A stretch of 57,510 nt of DNA from Mycobacterium sp. 852002-50816_SCH5313054-b (GCF_001667185.1 NZ_LZIC01000080.1:1-57510); one strand, 5' to 3'. Positions 8,108 through 16,102 are shown, numbered from the stretch's first letter. Notes: generated from the letters alone by a model not told the origin. Numbers and translations are program-made.

Positions 8108-9247
8108 ATGGCTGGAATTGCTCTGCTGGTGGTGGCGCTCGCGATTGTGGTCTTTGGGATCATCGTGGTGGCGAAGTCGGTCGCGCTGATCCCCCAGGCC
8201 GAGGCCGCGGTGATCGAACGCCTGGGTCGGTACAGCCGCACCGTCAGCGGGCAGCTGACGCTCTTGGTGCCATTCATCGACCGCATCCGCGCCCGGGTGG
8301 ACCTGCGCGAGCGGGTGGTGTCGTTCCCGCCGCAGCCGGTGATCACCGAGGACAACCTGACCCTCAACATCGACACCGTTGTCTATTTCCAGGTCACCGT
8401 CCCGCAGGCGGCCGTCTACGAAATCAGTAACTACATCGTCGGCGTCGAACAGCTCACCACGACCACCCTGCGCAACGTGGTCGGCGGGATGACGCTTGAG
8501 CAGACCCTGACCTCCCGCGACATGATCAACGGCCAGCTGCGCGGTGTGCTCGACGAGGCGACCAATCGCTGGGGCCTGCGGGTCGCCCGGGTCGAGCTGC
8601 GCAGCATCGACCCGCCGCCGTCGATCCAGGCCTCGATGGAAAAGCAGATGAAGGCCGACCGCGAGAAGCGGGCGATGATCCTGACCGCCGAAGGTAGCCG
8701 GCAGGCGGCGATCACCCAGGCCGAGGGTGAGAAGCAGTCGCAGATCCTGGCCGCCGAGGGCGCCAAGCAGGCCGCGATCCTGGCCGCGGAGGCCGACCGG
8801 CAGTCCCGCATGCTGCGCGCGCAGGGCGAGCGCGCCGCGGCCTACCTGCGGGCGCAGGGGCAGGCCAAGGCCATCGAGAAGACGTTCGCCGCCATCAAGG
8901 CCGGCAGGCCCACCCCGGAGATGCTGGCCTACCAGTACCTCCAGACGCTGCCGGAGATGGCGCGCGGTGACGCCAACAAGGTGTGGGTGGTGCCCAGCGA
9001 CTTCAGCGCCGCGCTGCAGGGCTTCACCAGGCTGCTGGGCACCCCGGGCGAGGACGGCGTGTTCCGGTTCCAGCCGTCCCCGGTCGAGGACGCGCCCAAG
9101 CACAGCGCCGACGACGACGCGGACGTCGCCGACTGGTTCTCCACCGAGACCGACCCGGCCATCGCCCAGGCGGTGGCCAGGGCCGAGGCGATCGCCCGCC
9201 AGCCGGTGGACGGGCAGCCGGGAGCGCCGCCGGAGCTGACCCAATAG
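8108..9247 (+). CDS. SPFH/stomatin-like membrane protein
   Basis: A 379-residue SPFH (stomatin/prohibitin/flotillin) protein equivalent to Rv1488. One N-terminal membrane anchor (about 3-25) precedes the SPFH domain (PQAEAAVIERLGRYSRT through RVELRSIDPP). A long Ala/Glu/Arg-rich coiled coil follows at about 185-265 with near-repeats of AEG-x-KQAAIL. The C-terminal tail is acidic and Pro-rich. It should form ring-like oligomers on the inner membrane together with the NfeD protein. A strong ribosome-binding site AGGAGGAAG precedes the ATG at 8108. The exact substrate or role is unknown. Confidence 0.92.
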   Translation: MAGIALLVVALAIVVFGIIVVAKSVALIPQAEAAVIERLGRYSRTVSGQLTLLVPFIDRIRARVDLRERVVSFPPQPVITEDNLTLNIDTVVYFQVTVPQAAVYEISNYIVGVEQLTTTTLRNVVGGMTLEQTLTSRDMINGQLRGVLDEATNRWGLRVARVELRSIDPPPSIQASMEKQMKADREKRAMILTAEGSRQAAITQAEGEKQSQILAAEGAKQAAILAAEADRQSRMLRAQGERAAAYLRAQGQAKAIEKTFAAIKAGRPTPEMLAYQYLQTLPEMARGDANKVWVVPSDFSAALQGFTRLLGTPGEDGVFRFQPSPVEDAPKHSADDDADVADWFSTETDPAIAQAVARAEAIARQPVDGQPGAPPELTQ

Positions 9248-9256
9248 GCTGGGCGG

Positions 9257-9613
9257 ATGAGCGCGCTGACCTCACCGAAAACCTATGCGGGACTTGCCGC
9301 CTTCCATGCCGTCGACGCGGTGGCGTGCGGAGTCCAGGTGGCCCCGATCAAGAAGGTGCTGGACGACCTGGGGGTACCGGACGAAATCCGCCCCGTGCTG
9401 CCGGTGGTGAAGGCGGCCGCCGCCATCGGGCTGCTGTCGGTCACCCGTTTCCCCGCCCTGGCCAGGCTGACGACGGCGATGCTGACGTTGTACTTCATCC
9501 TGGCCGTCGGCGCGCACATCCGGGCGCACGACAAGCTCGTCAACACCCTTCCGGCCGCGACGTTCCTGGCCACGTTCGCCGTGATGACCGCCAAGGGCCC
9601 GGATCGCGGTTAG
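9257..9613 (+). CDS. Small DoxX-like membrane protein
   Basis: A 118-residue protein with about three to four hydrophobic segments (residues 9-27, 47-63, 68-88 and 98-111). It resembles DoxX-like membrane proteins, mainly through layout and the segment MLTLYFILAVGAHIRAHD. The start is ATG 9257, 9 bases after the SPFH stop, so it is probably the last gene of the NfeD-SPFH operon. No catalytic motif is visible and its role is unknown. The stop overlaps the convergent nitroreductase gene by 4 bases. Confidence 0.8.
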   Translation: MSALTSPKTYAGLAAFHAVDAVACGVQVAPIKKVLDDLGVPDEIRPVLPVVKAAAAIGLLSVTRFPALARLTTAMLTLYFILAVGAHIRAHDKLVNTLPAATFLATFAVMTAKGPDRG

Positions 9614-10086
9614 TCACAACGCAATGCGACGATCGGCAGTGGGTTGTCGGTGTCGGTGATCGGGGCGCCGATCGTGGTCTCCAGCACCGGCCGGAACCGT
9701 TCCCACGCTCCGGGATGACGGTCGCGGTAGGCGGCGAGCGTGCGGTCGGCCTCCGCTTTGTCGAGGATCCGCGCGGTGGCGCGCCGCGGGGCGTGGCTGC
9801 CGACGTACACACGCACCCGCGGGTTGGCTTCAATGTTGCGGAACCACTGGGCTTTTCGGCCGAAGCCCGACGCGACGACATAGACGTCGGCGGCGGGGTG
9901 ATCGACGACCTCCAACACCGCGTAGCGCGGTGCGCCGGACTTGCGCCCGATGTGTTCGAGCATCAGGATGCGCGAGCCGAACAGCGCGCCCGCGCGGGCC
10001 TGGTAGATCCAGACCGGCGCGCGCATCAGCCGGCGGGAACGCAGCGCCCGTGCGCCGATCCTGGCGAGCAGGGATGTGTTGGACAT
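9610..10086 (-). CDS. F420-dependent nitroreductase (Ddn) family protein
   Basis: A 158-residue member of the deazaflavin-dependent nitroreductase family. The mark is ILMLEHIGRKSGAPRYAVLEVVDHPAADVYVVASGFGRKAQWFRNIEANPRV, a split beta-barrel that binds coenzyme F420. Such proteins reduce quinones or nitro-compounds. An ATG at 10101 is also in frame, but the ribosome-binding site GGGAGG (about 10092-10097) points to the ATG at 10086. That leaves 15 bases after the TetR stop, so the two genes form an operon and the enzyme is probably controlled by the TetR repressor. The substrate cannot be told from sequence. Confidence 0.88.
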   Translation of the reverse strand: MSNTSLLARIGARALRSRRLMRAPVWIYQARAGALFGSRILMLEHIGRKSGAPRYAVLEVVDHPAADVYVVASGFGRKAQWFRNIEANPRVRVYVGSHAPRRATARILDKAEADRTLAAYRDRHPGAWERFRPVLETTIGAPITDTDNPLPIVALRCD

Positions 10087-10101
10087 CGTGACCTCCCTCA
10101 T

Positions 10102-10728
10102 CTATTTCTGCTGTGTCAGCGGCACAAGCCCGTCGCGGTAAATCGCGAACACCTCGCCGGCCCAGCGCCGCATCCCCGCCGCCGAGAGTGGATCGACGCC
10201 GAGCACTTCAGTCAGGCGGGGCCTCAGAGTCAGCACCGCCAGGTCGTTGATGAGCAAAAACGCCGCCCGGACCTCGGTGTCCTCGCCGGGGCTGGCGGTT
10301 CCGGCCGCAACCATCATCTCGAGCGTGGCCTGGCTGAGCCGGAAGAGCCGGTCGAAAAGGGCCGACCCGGCCGGACCGCCCGCGGTGAGCAGCCGGCTCA
10401 GGTAGGCCGGGATCGCAGAGTCGGGGGGTAGGTGGGTGGCCAAGCCGTCCAACAGGTTTGGCGCCGCCATCGGGTCGAGGCCTACCGCGGCGGTCTGCTC
10501 GGTCATCGTGGTCAGCAGCGCGTCAAACGTCGCGACGACGTGGGTGTCGACGGCCTCGACCAGTCCCTCTTTCGAGCCGTAATGCCGGATGAGCAATGCC
10601 GCCGAGACGCCGGCCGCGCCCGCGATATCGCGCATCGTGACCGCGTCGGGTCCGCGCTCGGCGAACAGTCGCAGCGCTTCGTCGCGGATGCGTGCCCGGG
10701 CCGTCCGATCGTCGGGAAGTGAATGCAC
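10102..10728 (-). CDS. TetR family transcriptional regulator
   Basis: A 208-residue TetR repressor. The N-terminal helix-turn-helix reads ARIRDEALRLFAERGPDAVTMRDIAGAAGVSAALLIRHYGSKEGL (about residues 9-53), followed by an all-helical ligand-binding domain. The frame is open upstream to 10872, but that part would overlap the divergent MFS gene and its promoter. A GTG at 10728 directly before HSLPDDRTA is the best start. It lies beside overlapping palindromes at 10730-10752 that look like its operator. Probably represses itself, the F420 enzyme behind it and the MFS gene facing it. Confidence 0.87.
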   Translation of the reverse strand: MHSLPDDRTARARIRDEALRLFAERGPDAVTMRDIAGAAGVSAALLIRHYGSKEGLVEAVDTHVVATFDALLTTMTEQTAAVGLDPMAAPNLLDGLATHLPPDSAIPAYLSRLLTAGGPAGSALFDRLFRLSQATLEMMVAAGTASPGEDTEVRAAFLLINDLAVLTLRPRLTEVLGVDPLSAAGMRRWAGEVFAIYRDGLVPLTQQK

Positions 10729-10729
10729 A

Positions 10730-10752
10730 TTTACTATTGTAAACAGATGTTT
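10730..10752. promoter_or_regulatory. Overlapping palindromes, candidate TetR operator
   Basis: TTTAC-tatt-GTAAA at 10730-10743 overlaps AAACA-ga-TGTTT at 10741-10752. Two interlocked dyads in a short, AT-rich intergenic gap between divergent tetR and MFS genes are typical of TetR operators. Binding is an inference from position and symmetry. Confidence 0.55.
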
Positions 10753-10817
10753 AGTCCGCGTCGCGCGTTGGATCGTCGCCGCATAGACCCAGGGCGATTT
10801 GGGTAGCTTTCGCATCA

Positions 10818-12203
10818 ATGAATCGAAAAGCGGGTGACGGCGGCGGCACCACGGTGGTCGATGCCCGCGCAATGCATCGGTCGATCCAGGGCACCGCGAT
10901 CGGCAACTTCATGGAGGCCTACGACTTCACCCTGTTCAGCCTCGTCGCCACCATCCTGGCGCAGAAGTTCTACCCCGGGGAAAACTCCGGCGCGGGCAAC
11001 CTCATCGCCACCTTCGGCACGATGACCGCCGGCTTCGTCGTACGGCCGTTGGGCGGGTTTATCTTCGGGCCGCTGGGCGACCGCATCGGGCGCAAACCCG
11101 TGCTGGTGATGACGATCTCGTTGATGGCCGTGTGCGGGGCCGCGACGGGTGCGCTACCGGGCTACCACACGATCGGGGTCTGGGCGCCGATCCTGCTCAC
11201 GGCCGTCCGCATCGGCCAGGGGCTTTCCTCCGGCGGGGAGTATGCGGGCGCCATGACCTTCATCGCCGAGCACGCCCCGGACCACAAACGCGGGATGCTG
11301 GCCGGATTCCTGCCGGTGGGCACGCTGGGCGGCTTCGTGGTGGGCGCCGCGCTGGTAACGGGGCTGCAGACCGCGTTGTCCACCGCCGACATGCTGAACT
11401 GGGGCTGGCGCATCCCGTTTCTGCTGGCGGCGCCGTTGGGCCTGGTGGCGGTGTATTTGCGCTCGAGGATCGATGAGTCGCCCGGCTACGAGAAGGTGCA
11501 CAAGGTCGCGCTGCCCGTCTCCGTTCGCACCCAATTCGTGCTGACCGTCGTGCGGCAGTGGAAAGGGCTGCTGATCTGCCTAGGTGTGGAGCTCGCGGTC
11601 ACCGACACGAGTTACATGGTCAGCGGGTACGTGCCGACGTACCTGAAAAAGACCGCGGGGGTGGGGGACACCGCGGCGCTGGTGATGGTCCTGATCGTGC
11701 TGGCCGTGTTGACGATCGGCGTCCTCTTGGTCGCGATGCTGTCCGATCGCATCGGCATCAAACCCCTGATGTGGACGGGATGCGGCTTGCTCATGGTCGT
11801 CTCGCTACCGGCCTTCATGCTGATGCGGTACGGCGTGGCGTATCCGACGAAGTTCGGCGGTGTGCTGCTGATCGGCCTGCCCATGATGTTCTTGAGCAGC
11901 CTCGAGCCGGCGATCCTGCCCGCGCTGTTCCCCACCAACGTGCGCTACGGCGCGGTGTCGATCGGGTTCAACATCGCGGTATCGGCCTTCGGCGGCACCA
12001 CCCCGCTGATCGCCGAGACGTTGGTCACCGGAACCCACAATCCGATGATGCCCGCATACATGCTGATGTTCGCCGGCGTGGTCGGCGCCGGCACCCTGTT
12101 CTTCGCCCCGGAGGTGGCCGGCAAGCCGTTGCTGGGTTCCGGGGCCGTCGACCTCATGGAGCTCAGCGCGGGAGCGGCGGGGGCAAGGGCGGGGCCGGGA
12201 TGA
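10818..12203 (+). CDS. MFS transporter, metabolite:H+ symporter type
   Basis: A 461-residue transporter of the major facilitator superfamily, metabolite:H+ symporter (MHS/ShiA-ProP-like) branch. Twelve membrane helices can be traced. The loop between helices 2 and 3 has the family motif GPLGDRIGRKPVLV (about residues 76-89), and the repeat motif ML-SDRIGIKPL appears in the second half. The N-terminus IQGTAIGNFMEAYDFTLF is typical of MHS proteins. Substrates of the branch include organic acids, shikimate and betaines; none can be assigned here. It is divergent from tetR, and the ATG at 10818 lies 66 bases from the candidate operator. The last 41 bases overlap the convergent proline-rich gene. 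Confidence 0.9.
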   Translation: MNRKAGDGGGTTVVDARAMHRSIQGTAIGNFMEAYDFTLFSLVATILAQKFYPGENSGAGNLIATFGTMTAGFVVRPLGGFIFGPLGDRIGRKPVLVMTISLMAVCGAATGALPGYHTIGVWAPILLTAVRIGQGLSSGGEYAGAMTFIAEHAPDHKRGMLAGFLPVGTLGGFVVGAALVTGLQTALSTADMLNWGWRIPFLLAAPLGLVAVYLRSRIDESPGYEKVHKVALPVSVRTQFVLTVVRQWKGLLICLGVELAVTDTSYMVSGYVPTYLKKTAGVGDTAALVMVLIVLAVLTIGVLLVAMLSDRIGIKPLMWTGCGLLMVVSLPAFMLMRYGVAYPTKFGGVLLIGLPMMFLSSLEPAILPALFPTNVRYGAVSIGFNIAVSAFGGTTPLIAETLVTGTHNPMMPAYMLMFAGVVGAGTLFFAPEVAGKPLLGSGAVDLMELSAGAAGARAGPG

Positions 12204-12453
12204 CCCCCGGCGTCGCGGTCGGGGCCGACGGCGGAGCCGGATAAACGCAGCCGGGCGCGTTCGACCCCACGGGCGGCGGATAGGGCGGCGGGGGGAGCTG
12301 CACCCGGACCGTGAACACCAGGCCGGTGATCGCGAAGGCTGCGATCGCGCCCAGGACCAGGCCCGCGAGCCCGACGGCGGCGACGACGGCCGTGGAATGG
12401 CGGCGGGCGGGGGCCGCATCGGGCGGGGCATTCCGGGTGTTTTCGGGCGTCAT
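12163..12453 (-). CDS. Short proline-rich single-pass membrane protein
   Basis: A 96-residue protein. A short cytoplasmic head ends in RRHSTAVV, one membrane helix spans about 22-49 (VVAAVGLAGLVLGAIAAFAITGLVF), and the rest is Pro-rich (PPPPYPPPVG, PAPPLPPPLPR) and presumably outside. The layout matches the protein at 15687-16037, including the GLAGLVLGA/GLAGLVVGA helix core. The ATG at 12453 is clear. It overlaps the 3' end of the MFS gene. I see no enzymatic motif; a cell-envelope or partner-binding role is a guess. The two-component motif seen at 13174 and 16087 is not found upstream of this gene. Confidence 0.7.
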   Translation of the reverse strand: MTPENTRNAPPDAAPARRHSTAVVAAVGLAGLVLGAIAAFAITGLVFTVRVQLPPPPYPPPVGSNAPGCVYPAPPSAPTATPGVIPAPPLPPPLPR

Positions 12454-12490
12454 GAGGCTCCCAGGTCGTCGGGTCTCGGTACCGGGAACG

Positions 12491-12895
12491 CTAGTTGCCG
12501 GGGACCGACACCGAACAGCTGATGCCCGGGGCGCGCAGGATCCGCAGGTCCAAAGTCACCAACGGGACGGCCAAGTTCTCGGCGAGTGCGACGTAGGCGG
12601 CGTCGTAGCTCGACAGATTGGCCCGCAGCTCCCAGACACGCGTTGCGAGCAGGTCGTATGGCCACAGTTCGATCGTCAGGTCGAGCAGGTCCGTGTGGGC
12701 CTGAGCGGCCTGGTCGGCGCTGATCGCTCTGCTGAGCTCGGCACGCCTGATGACGTTGGCGCATTCGTACGGCAGCAACGTCGGTGCGAGAAGTTCGGCA
12801 TCCGCCAATCGCGTGGTTGCCCATTCTCCATCGCCACCGGAATCCAGCAAGACGGCTACGACCGCCGATGCGTCGCAGACGGCACGTTCGGTCAC
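12491..12895 (-). CDS. vapC: VapC-type PIN domain toxin
   Basis: A 134-residue PIN-domain ribonuclease. The conserved acidic residues are visible: D in AVCDASAVVAVLL near residue 7, E in LLPYECANVIRR near 43, D in LSSYDAAYVALAE near 97 and D in VTLDLRILRAP near 115. The SYDAAYVALAE box is typical of VapC. The start is GTG 12895 inside the antitoxin stop (GTGA overlap). The frame is open far upstream, but that part belongs to the antitoxin region. Function: cleavage of RNA when released from VapB. The specific pair number is not assigned. Confidence 0.9.
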   Translation of the reverse strand: MTERAVCDASAVVAVLLDSGGDGEWATTRLADAELLAPTLLPYECANVIRRAELSRAISADQAAQAHTDLLDLTIELWPYDLLATRVWELRANLSSYDAAYVALAENLAVPLVTLDLRILRAPGISCSVSVPGN

Positions 12896-13125
12896 CGGCG
12901 CTCGGCGTCTTTGGCGGCGAGGATGGCGGCCGCGTCGAGGCGGACTTTTGTTGCGTTGACCCGGGCGCGCGCGCGAGTGATGACGTCCCCCGGTGTCGGC
13001 CTGTCCGCCGTCGCGACGAGCAGTCCGCGCAGGTACTCCTGCAACGACTGCCCCGACCGGGCAGCGCGCGCGGCCAGCTCGTCGCGGGTCTCGTCCGGTA
13101 TGCCGCGAATCGTGATCGCTACCAC
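12892..13125 (-). CDS. vapB: VapB-type antitoxin
   Basis: A 77-residue antitoxin with an N-terminal ribbon-helix-helix of the FitA/VapB kind (VAITIRGIPDETRDELAARAARSGQSLQEYLRGLL). A C-terminal tail (ARARVNATKVRLDAAAILAAKDAERR) should wrap the toxin. The start GTG at 13125 opens directly before VAITIRG; longer versions add residues that do not fit the family. Translation is coupled to vapC. The 113 bases upstream are shared with the divergent response-regulator gene and contain AT-rich TGCATAATAGCAG-type sequence where VapB autoregulation is likely. Confidence 0.88.
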   Translation of the reverse strand: MVAITIRGIPDETRDELAARAARSGQSLQEYLRGLLVATADRPTPGDVITRARARVNATKVRLDAAAILAAKDAERR

Positions 13126-13173
13126 GACTGCATAATAGCAGTAATGCAGGCAATATGCAGGCGATGGATAACG

Positions 13174-13189
13174 TGAAGCGAACCTGAAG
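13174..13189 (+). promoter_or_regulatory. Direct-repeat motif upstream of response regulator
   Basis: TGAAGCGAACCTGAAG contains two TGAAG half-sites 11 bases apart, about one helical turn, as expected for an OmpR/PhoB-type regulator. It lies 50 bases before the regulator's ATG. The identical 16-mer occurs in reverse orientation at 16124-16139, and a 12/16 copy lies at 16087-16102. Binding by the adjacent regulator is inferred. Confidence 0.6.
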
Positions 13190-13238
13190 AAAAGGGCTTG
13201 TCGGGCCGGCCGCCAAAGCGGAGCGCACACAATGAGGC

Positions 13239-13949
13239 ATGGCGAGTTCCCCACGCGCAGCGAGGCGCCCGGCGGCCGGCCCACCGCGGGTGCTGGTCGT
13301 TGAGGATTCCGAGACCATCCGCGAAATGGTCAGCGAGGCGCTGACCGACGCCGGCTACCACGCCGACGCCTGCCGCGACGGCGACGGTTTGGAGGACGCT
13401 CTCGACGGGCTGCGACCGGACCTGGTGGTGCTTGACGTGATGCTGCCGGGGCGCGACGGGTTCACGCTGATCGACGTGATCCGTGATTGGGGCGACGCGG
13501 GCATTGTGCTGATCACCGCCCGCGACGGCCTCACCGACCGGCTGCGTGGCCTCGACGGCGGCGCCGACGACTACGTCGTCAAACCGTTCGAGCTGGCCGA
13601 ACTGGTGTCACGGGTCAACGCGGTGCTGCGCCGGCGGGGGCGGCTGCCGCGGGTGCTGCAGGTGGGTGACCTGATCGTGGACGTCGAGGCGGGCGTCGCC
13701 GTGCGCGCGGGACGCGAGCTGGAGCTGACCGCCACCGAGCTGCGGCTGTTGCACTTCCTGGTCGAGCAGCGCAGCCGGATCGTGAGCGCCGGCCAGATCC
13801 TGAACGCGGTCTGGGGCTACGACGCCTACGACCCCAACCTGGTGCAGGTGCACATCAGCGGGCTGCGGCGCAAGCTCGAGGCCCACGGGCCGCGGATCGT
13901 GCACACCGTCCGCGGCATCGGCTACCGCATGCAAGCCCAACGATCATGA
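13239..13949 (+). CDS. OmpR/PhoB family response regulator
   Basis: A 236-residue regulator. The receiver domain spans about 17-128, with acidic pocket residues E22/D23, phospho-acceptor D66 (DLVVLDVMLPG), T93 and K115 (VVKPFE). The C-terminal winged helix (about 140-232) has TATELRLLHFLVEQ and NLVQVHISGLRRKLE. An N-terminal Arg/Ala/Pro extension of 16 residues precedes the receiver. It overlaps the sensor kinase gene by 4 bases (ATGA), so the pair is co-translated. A direct-repeat motif lies 50 bases upstream and suggests autoregulation. I do not assign it to a named mycobacterial pair. Confidence 0.93.
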   Translation: MASSPRAARRPAAGPPRVLVVEDSETIREMVSEALTDAGYHADACRDGDGLEDALDGLRPDLVVLDVMLPGRDGFTLIDVIRDWGDAGIVLITARDGLTDRLRGLDGGADDYVVKPFELAELVSRVNAVLRRRGRLPRVLQVGDLIVDVEAGVAVRAGRELELTATELRLLHFLVEQRSRIVSAGQILNAVWGYDAYDPNLVQVHISGLRRKLEAHGPRIVHTVRGIGYRMQAQRS

Positions 13950-15424
13950 CGGTCGACCCCGTAACGCCGACGCCGTCGCTGCAGCGGCGGGTCGTCGTCG
14001 TCGTCATCGGGTTGCTCGCGGCCTTGTTGGTGGTGCTCGGGGTGGTCATCGACGTCAGCCTGCGGGCCCAGGCTCGTCGGGACCTCAACGACCGCCTTCT
14101 CGCGGCCACCTCGCGCGCGGACGCGCTCGCGCAGGCGCACACCCCGCCGCAGCAAATCGCCGCCCAACTCAACGGCGGCGTCGTCCGCGCGCTCGTGATC
14201 ACCGCCGACGGCATCGCCTACGGCGACCCCGCGATCAGCCCGGACCCCGGCGTCGGCGCGTTCGTCCCGCCGCCACCGCCGCCGGGCTACCCGCCGTTCG
14301 GGCCGCCGCCGGGCTATCCACCCCCGCCGCCGGGGGGGCCGCCCGCGCCGCCGGCTGCCACCGCCACCGAGCTGGTCCATCCCTTGCCCGACGGGGCGCG
14401 GCTCGTCCTGGTGGCCGACACGACGCAGACCACGCAGGTGACCCGTCAGCTGCGTGAGCTGATGATCGGCGCCGGTGTGGTGACGCTGCTGGTGGCGGCG
14501 CTGCTGTCGGTCGCGGTCAGCCGGGTCGCGCTGCGGCCGCTGGATCGGCTCACCGCGCTGGCGACCGACATCGCGACCGGTGATCGCGGCCGCCGATTGC
14601 GCCCCAAGCGCACCGATACCGAACTCGGTCGCGCGGCCGGCGCCTTCGACGGGATGCTGGAGGTGCTGGAAGCCTCCGAGAGGCGGGCCCGGGGCGCGGC
14701 CGCGGACGCCCGGCGCGCAGAGGCGGCCACCCGGCGATTTCTCGTCGATGCCGCCCACGAGCTGCGCACCCCGATCGCCGGGATTCAGGTCGCCGCCGAA
14801 CAACTCGCCAGCAACGCCGGTCAGCATCAACACGACGCCGCGGCCCGCGGTCAGTACCGGCGCGCCACCCTGTTGCTCTCCGATGCCCGCCGCGCCGGGC
14901 GCCTCGTGGGCGACATGCTGGATCTCAGTCGCATCGACGCCGGGCTGCCGCTGGATGTGCACGACGTCGACCTCGCCGCGGTGGTCGACGCCGAAGCCGA
15001 CCGGACGACCATGCTGGCGCCGCGCGTCACGGTCGTCCGCACCGGCCTGGCCGAGCTGGCAGTGAAGGCGGACCCGACCCGGGTGGCGCAAATCCTGGGC
15101 AACCTGCTCGACAACGCCCGCAGGTACACCCCCGCCGGTGGCGCGATCAACGTCGACCTGCGCGCGAGCGACCACACCGCCGAGGTGACCGTCACGGACA
15201 CCGGCCCGGGGATTCCCGATGACGAGCGTGACCGCATCTTCGAGCGGCTGGTGCGCCTGGATGCCGGGCGCGCCCGCGACCACGGCGGCGCCGGGCTCGG
15301 CCTCCCCATCGCCCGCGCGCTGGCGCGCGCCCACGGGGGCGAGCTGAGCTGCCTTTCCCGCGAGGGCGGGGCGCAGTTCCGGCTCAGCCTGCCCGTCGGC
15401 GCGGCCAGCGCGCCGCCGGCCTAG
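13946..15424 (+). CDS. Sensor histidine kinase with proline-rich outer loop
   Basis: A 492-residue membrane kinase. Membrane helix 1 is about 15-37 and helix 2 about 172-192. Between them lies an outer loop with a 30-residue stretch that is mostly Pro and Gly (108-137). A HAMP linker follows (193-245). The HisKA phospho-acceptor is H271 (DAAHELRTPIAG), and the ATPase domain has ILGNLLDNARRY, DTGPGIPD and GGAGLGLPIA. The loop composition mirrors the three short proline-rich proteins encoded next to this operon. The stop overlaps that of the convergent secreted protein gene. Confidence 0.93.
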   Translation: MTVDPVTPTPSLQRRVVVVVIGLLAALLVVLGVVIDVSLRAQARRDLNDRLLAATSRADALAQAHTPPQQIAAQLNGGVVRALVITADGIAYGDPAISPDPGVGAFVPPPPPPGYPPFGPPPGYPPPPPGGPPAPPAATATELVHPLPDGARLVLVADTTQTTQVTRQLRELMIGAGVVTLLVAALLSVAVSRVALRPLDRLTALATDIATGDRGRRLRPKRTDTELGRAAGAFDGMLEVLEASERRARGAAADARRAEAATRRFLVDAAHELRTPIAGIQVAAEQLASNAGQHQHDAAARGQYRRATLLLSDARRAGRLVGDMLDLSRIDAGLPLDVHDVDLAAVVDAEADRTTMLAPRVTVVRTGLAELAVKADPTRVAQILGNLLDNARRYTPAGGAINVDLRASDHTAEVTVTDTGPGIPDDERDRIFERLVRLDAGRARDHGGAGLGLPIARALARAHGGELSCLSREGGAQFRLSLPVGAASAPPA

Positions 15425-15663
15425 AACCCCGGCGGCGGGGGCGGTCCGCCCGGGTGCGGCCCGAACGGTCCGCCGGGGGCGCCCGGTCCCTGCGGTGGCG
15501 GCCCGAACGGCCCACCCGGCCCTGGCGGCGGCGGGCCCGGTTGCCCGGGCGCCGGGGGCGGCGGCGGGGGATCGGCGCTGGCAAGCGCCGCGCCGAAGCC
15601 CGTCGCGGCAATCCCGAGGGCGCCCGCGAGCACCGAGCCGGCGATGAGTTGCTTGATCTTCAT
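15421..15663 (-). CDS. Small secreted Pro/Gly-rich protein
   Basis: An 80-residue protein. The signal peptide is about 30 residues (basic KIKQ, hydrophobic LIAGSVLAGALGIAATGFGAAL, then ALASA-D cleavage). The mature part of about 50 residues is almost only Pro, Gly, Phe and Gln. The start ATG 15663 has a good AGGAG ribosome-binding site 6-10 bases away. It is the second gene of a pair with 15687-16037 (23-base gap), and it is convergent with the sensor kinase whose outer loop has similar composition. Role unknown; binding of envelope polymers or SH3-like partners is speculation. Confidence 0.8.
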   Translation of the reverse strand: MKIKQLIAGSVLAGALGIAATGFGAALASADPPPPPPAPGQPGPPPPGPGGPFGPPPQGPGAPGGPFGPHPGGPPPPPGF

Positions 15664-15686
15664 TGCAGATTTCTCCTGTTCGTTGG

Positions 15687-16037
15687 TCAGCGGGTCGGCG
15701 GTGGCGACGACGGCGGTGTCCCGGGCCCGCCGGAAGGGCCGGGGATGCTGGGCTGCGGCGGCTGGCCCGGAGGGGGCGGGCCGGCCCAGGGCGGCGGCGG
15801 GTGCCAGGCGAACGGCGGCGGTGGTGGTGGGCCCCAGGCGCCCGCCGGCGGTGGCGGAAAACCGAACCCCGGCGGCGGGGAGGGAGGGGCCCAGAGGCCG
15901 ATCAGCGTGGCGGCCCCGAAGGCCCCCACGACGAGCCCGGCCAACCCGCTGCCGACCGCGACGCCGGCGGGGTGCCGATGCAGGACCGACGGTGGGGTTG
16001 CGGGGTGTGTGTTGTGGGTCGATCCCTCGACGGTCAC
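15687..16037 (-). CDS. Proline-rich single-pass membrane protein
   Basis: A 116-residue protein. Short head (THNTHPATPPSVLHRHPAG), one membrane helix about 25-48 (GVAVGSGLAGLVVGAFGAATLIG), then about 65 residues dominated by Pro, Gly, Trp and Ser. The layout matches the protein at 12163-12453. The GTG start at 16037 has a strong GAGGAGG ribosome-binding site. The upstream gap holds two copies of the direct-repeat motif also found before the response regulator gene, so control by that system is likely. No known domain. Confidence 0.78.
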   Translation of the reverse strand: MTVEGSTHNTHPATPPSVLHRHPAGVAVGSGLAGLVVGAFGAATLIGLWAPPSPPPGFGFPPPPAGAWGPPPPPPFAWHPPPPWAGPPPPGQPPQPSIPGPSGGPGTPPSSPPPTR

Positions 16038-16086
16038 TGTGCCTCCTCGTTGCTGTGGTGGTGGCAGCGACGGTAGGAAGCGAAGC

Positions 16087-16102
16087 TGAAATCAACCTGA
16101 AG
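16087..16102 (+). promoter_or_regulatory. Direct-repeat motif, proximal copy
   Basis: TGAAATCAACCTGAAG matches the 13174-13189 motif at 12 of 16 bases, and both TGAA half-sites and ACCTGAAG are kept. It lies 50 bases upstream of the GTG at 16037, the same distance as the motif before the response regulator gene, but in the opposite orientation to the gene. Confidence 0.5.

Noticed and set aside
6670..8376. Reading the Rv1486c-like gene as a 568-residue protein
   Set aside because: The added N-terminal part lies antisense to the NfeD and SPFH genes and resembles no protein.
12491..13318. A single 275-residue protein covering vapC and vapB
   Set aside because: The antitoxin is in another frame with its own family features, and the overlap GTGA shows two genes.
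14260..14345. Repetitive CCGCCG-type DNA in the kinase gene as a possible CRISPR or satellite
   Set aside because: It is in-frame proline/glycine coding sequence without repeat-spacer structure.
15221..15245. CGAGCGTGACCGC in the kinase gene as a further 56-bp element
   Set aside because: It is the conserved DDERDRIFERL codon stretch and has no matching second arm.
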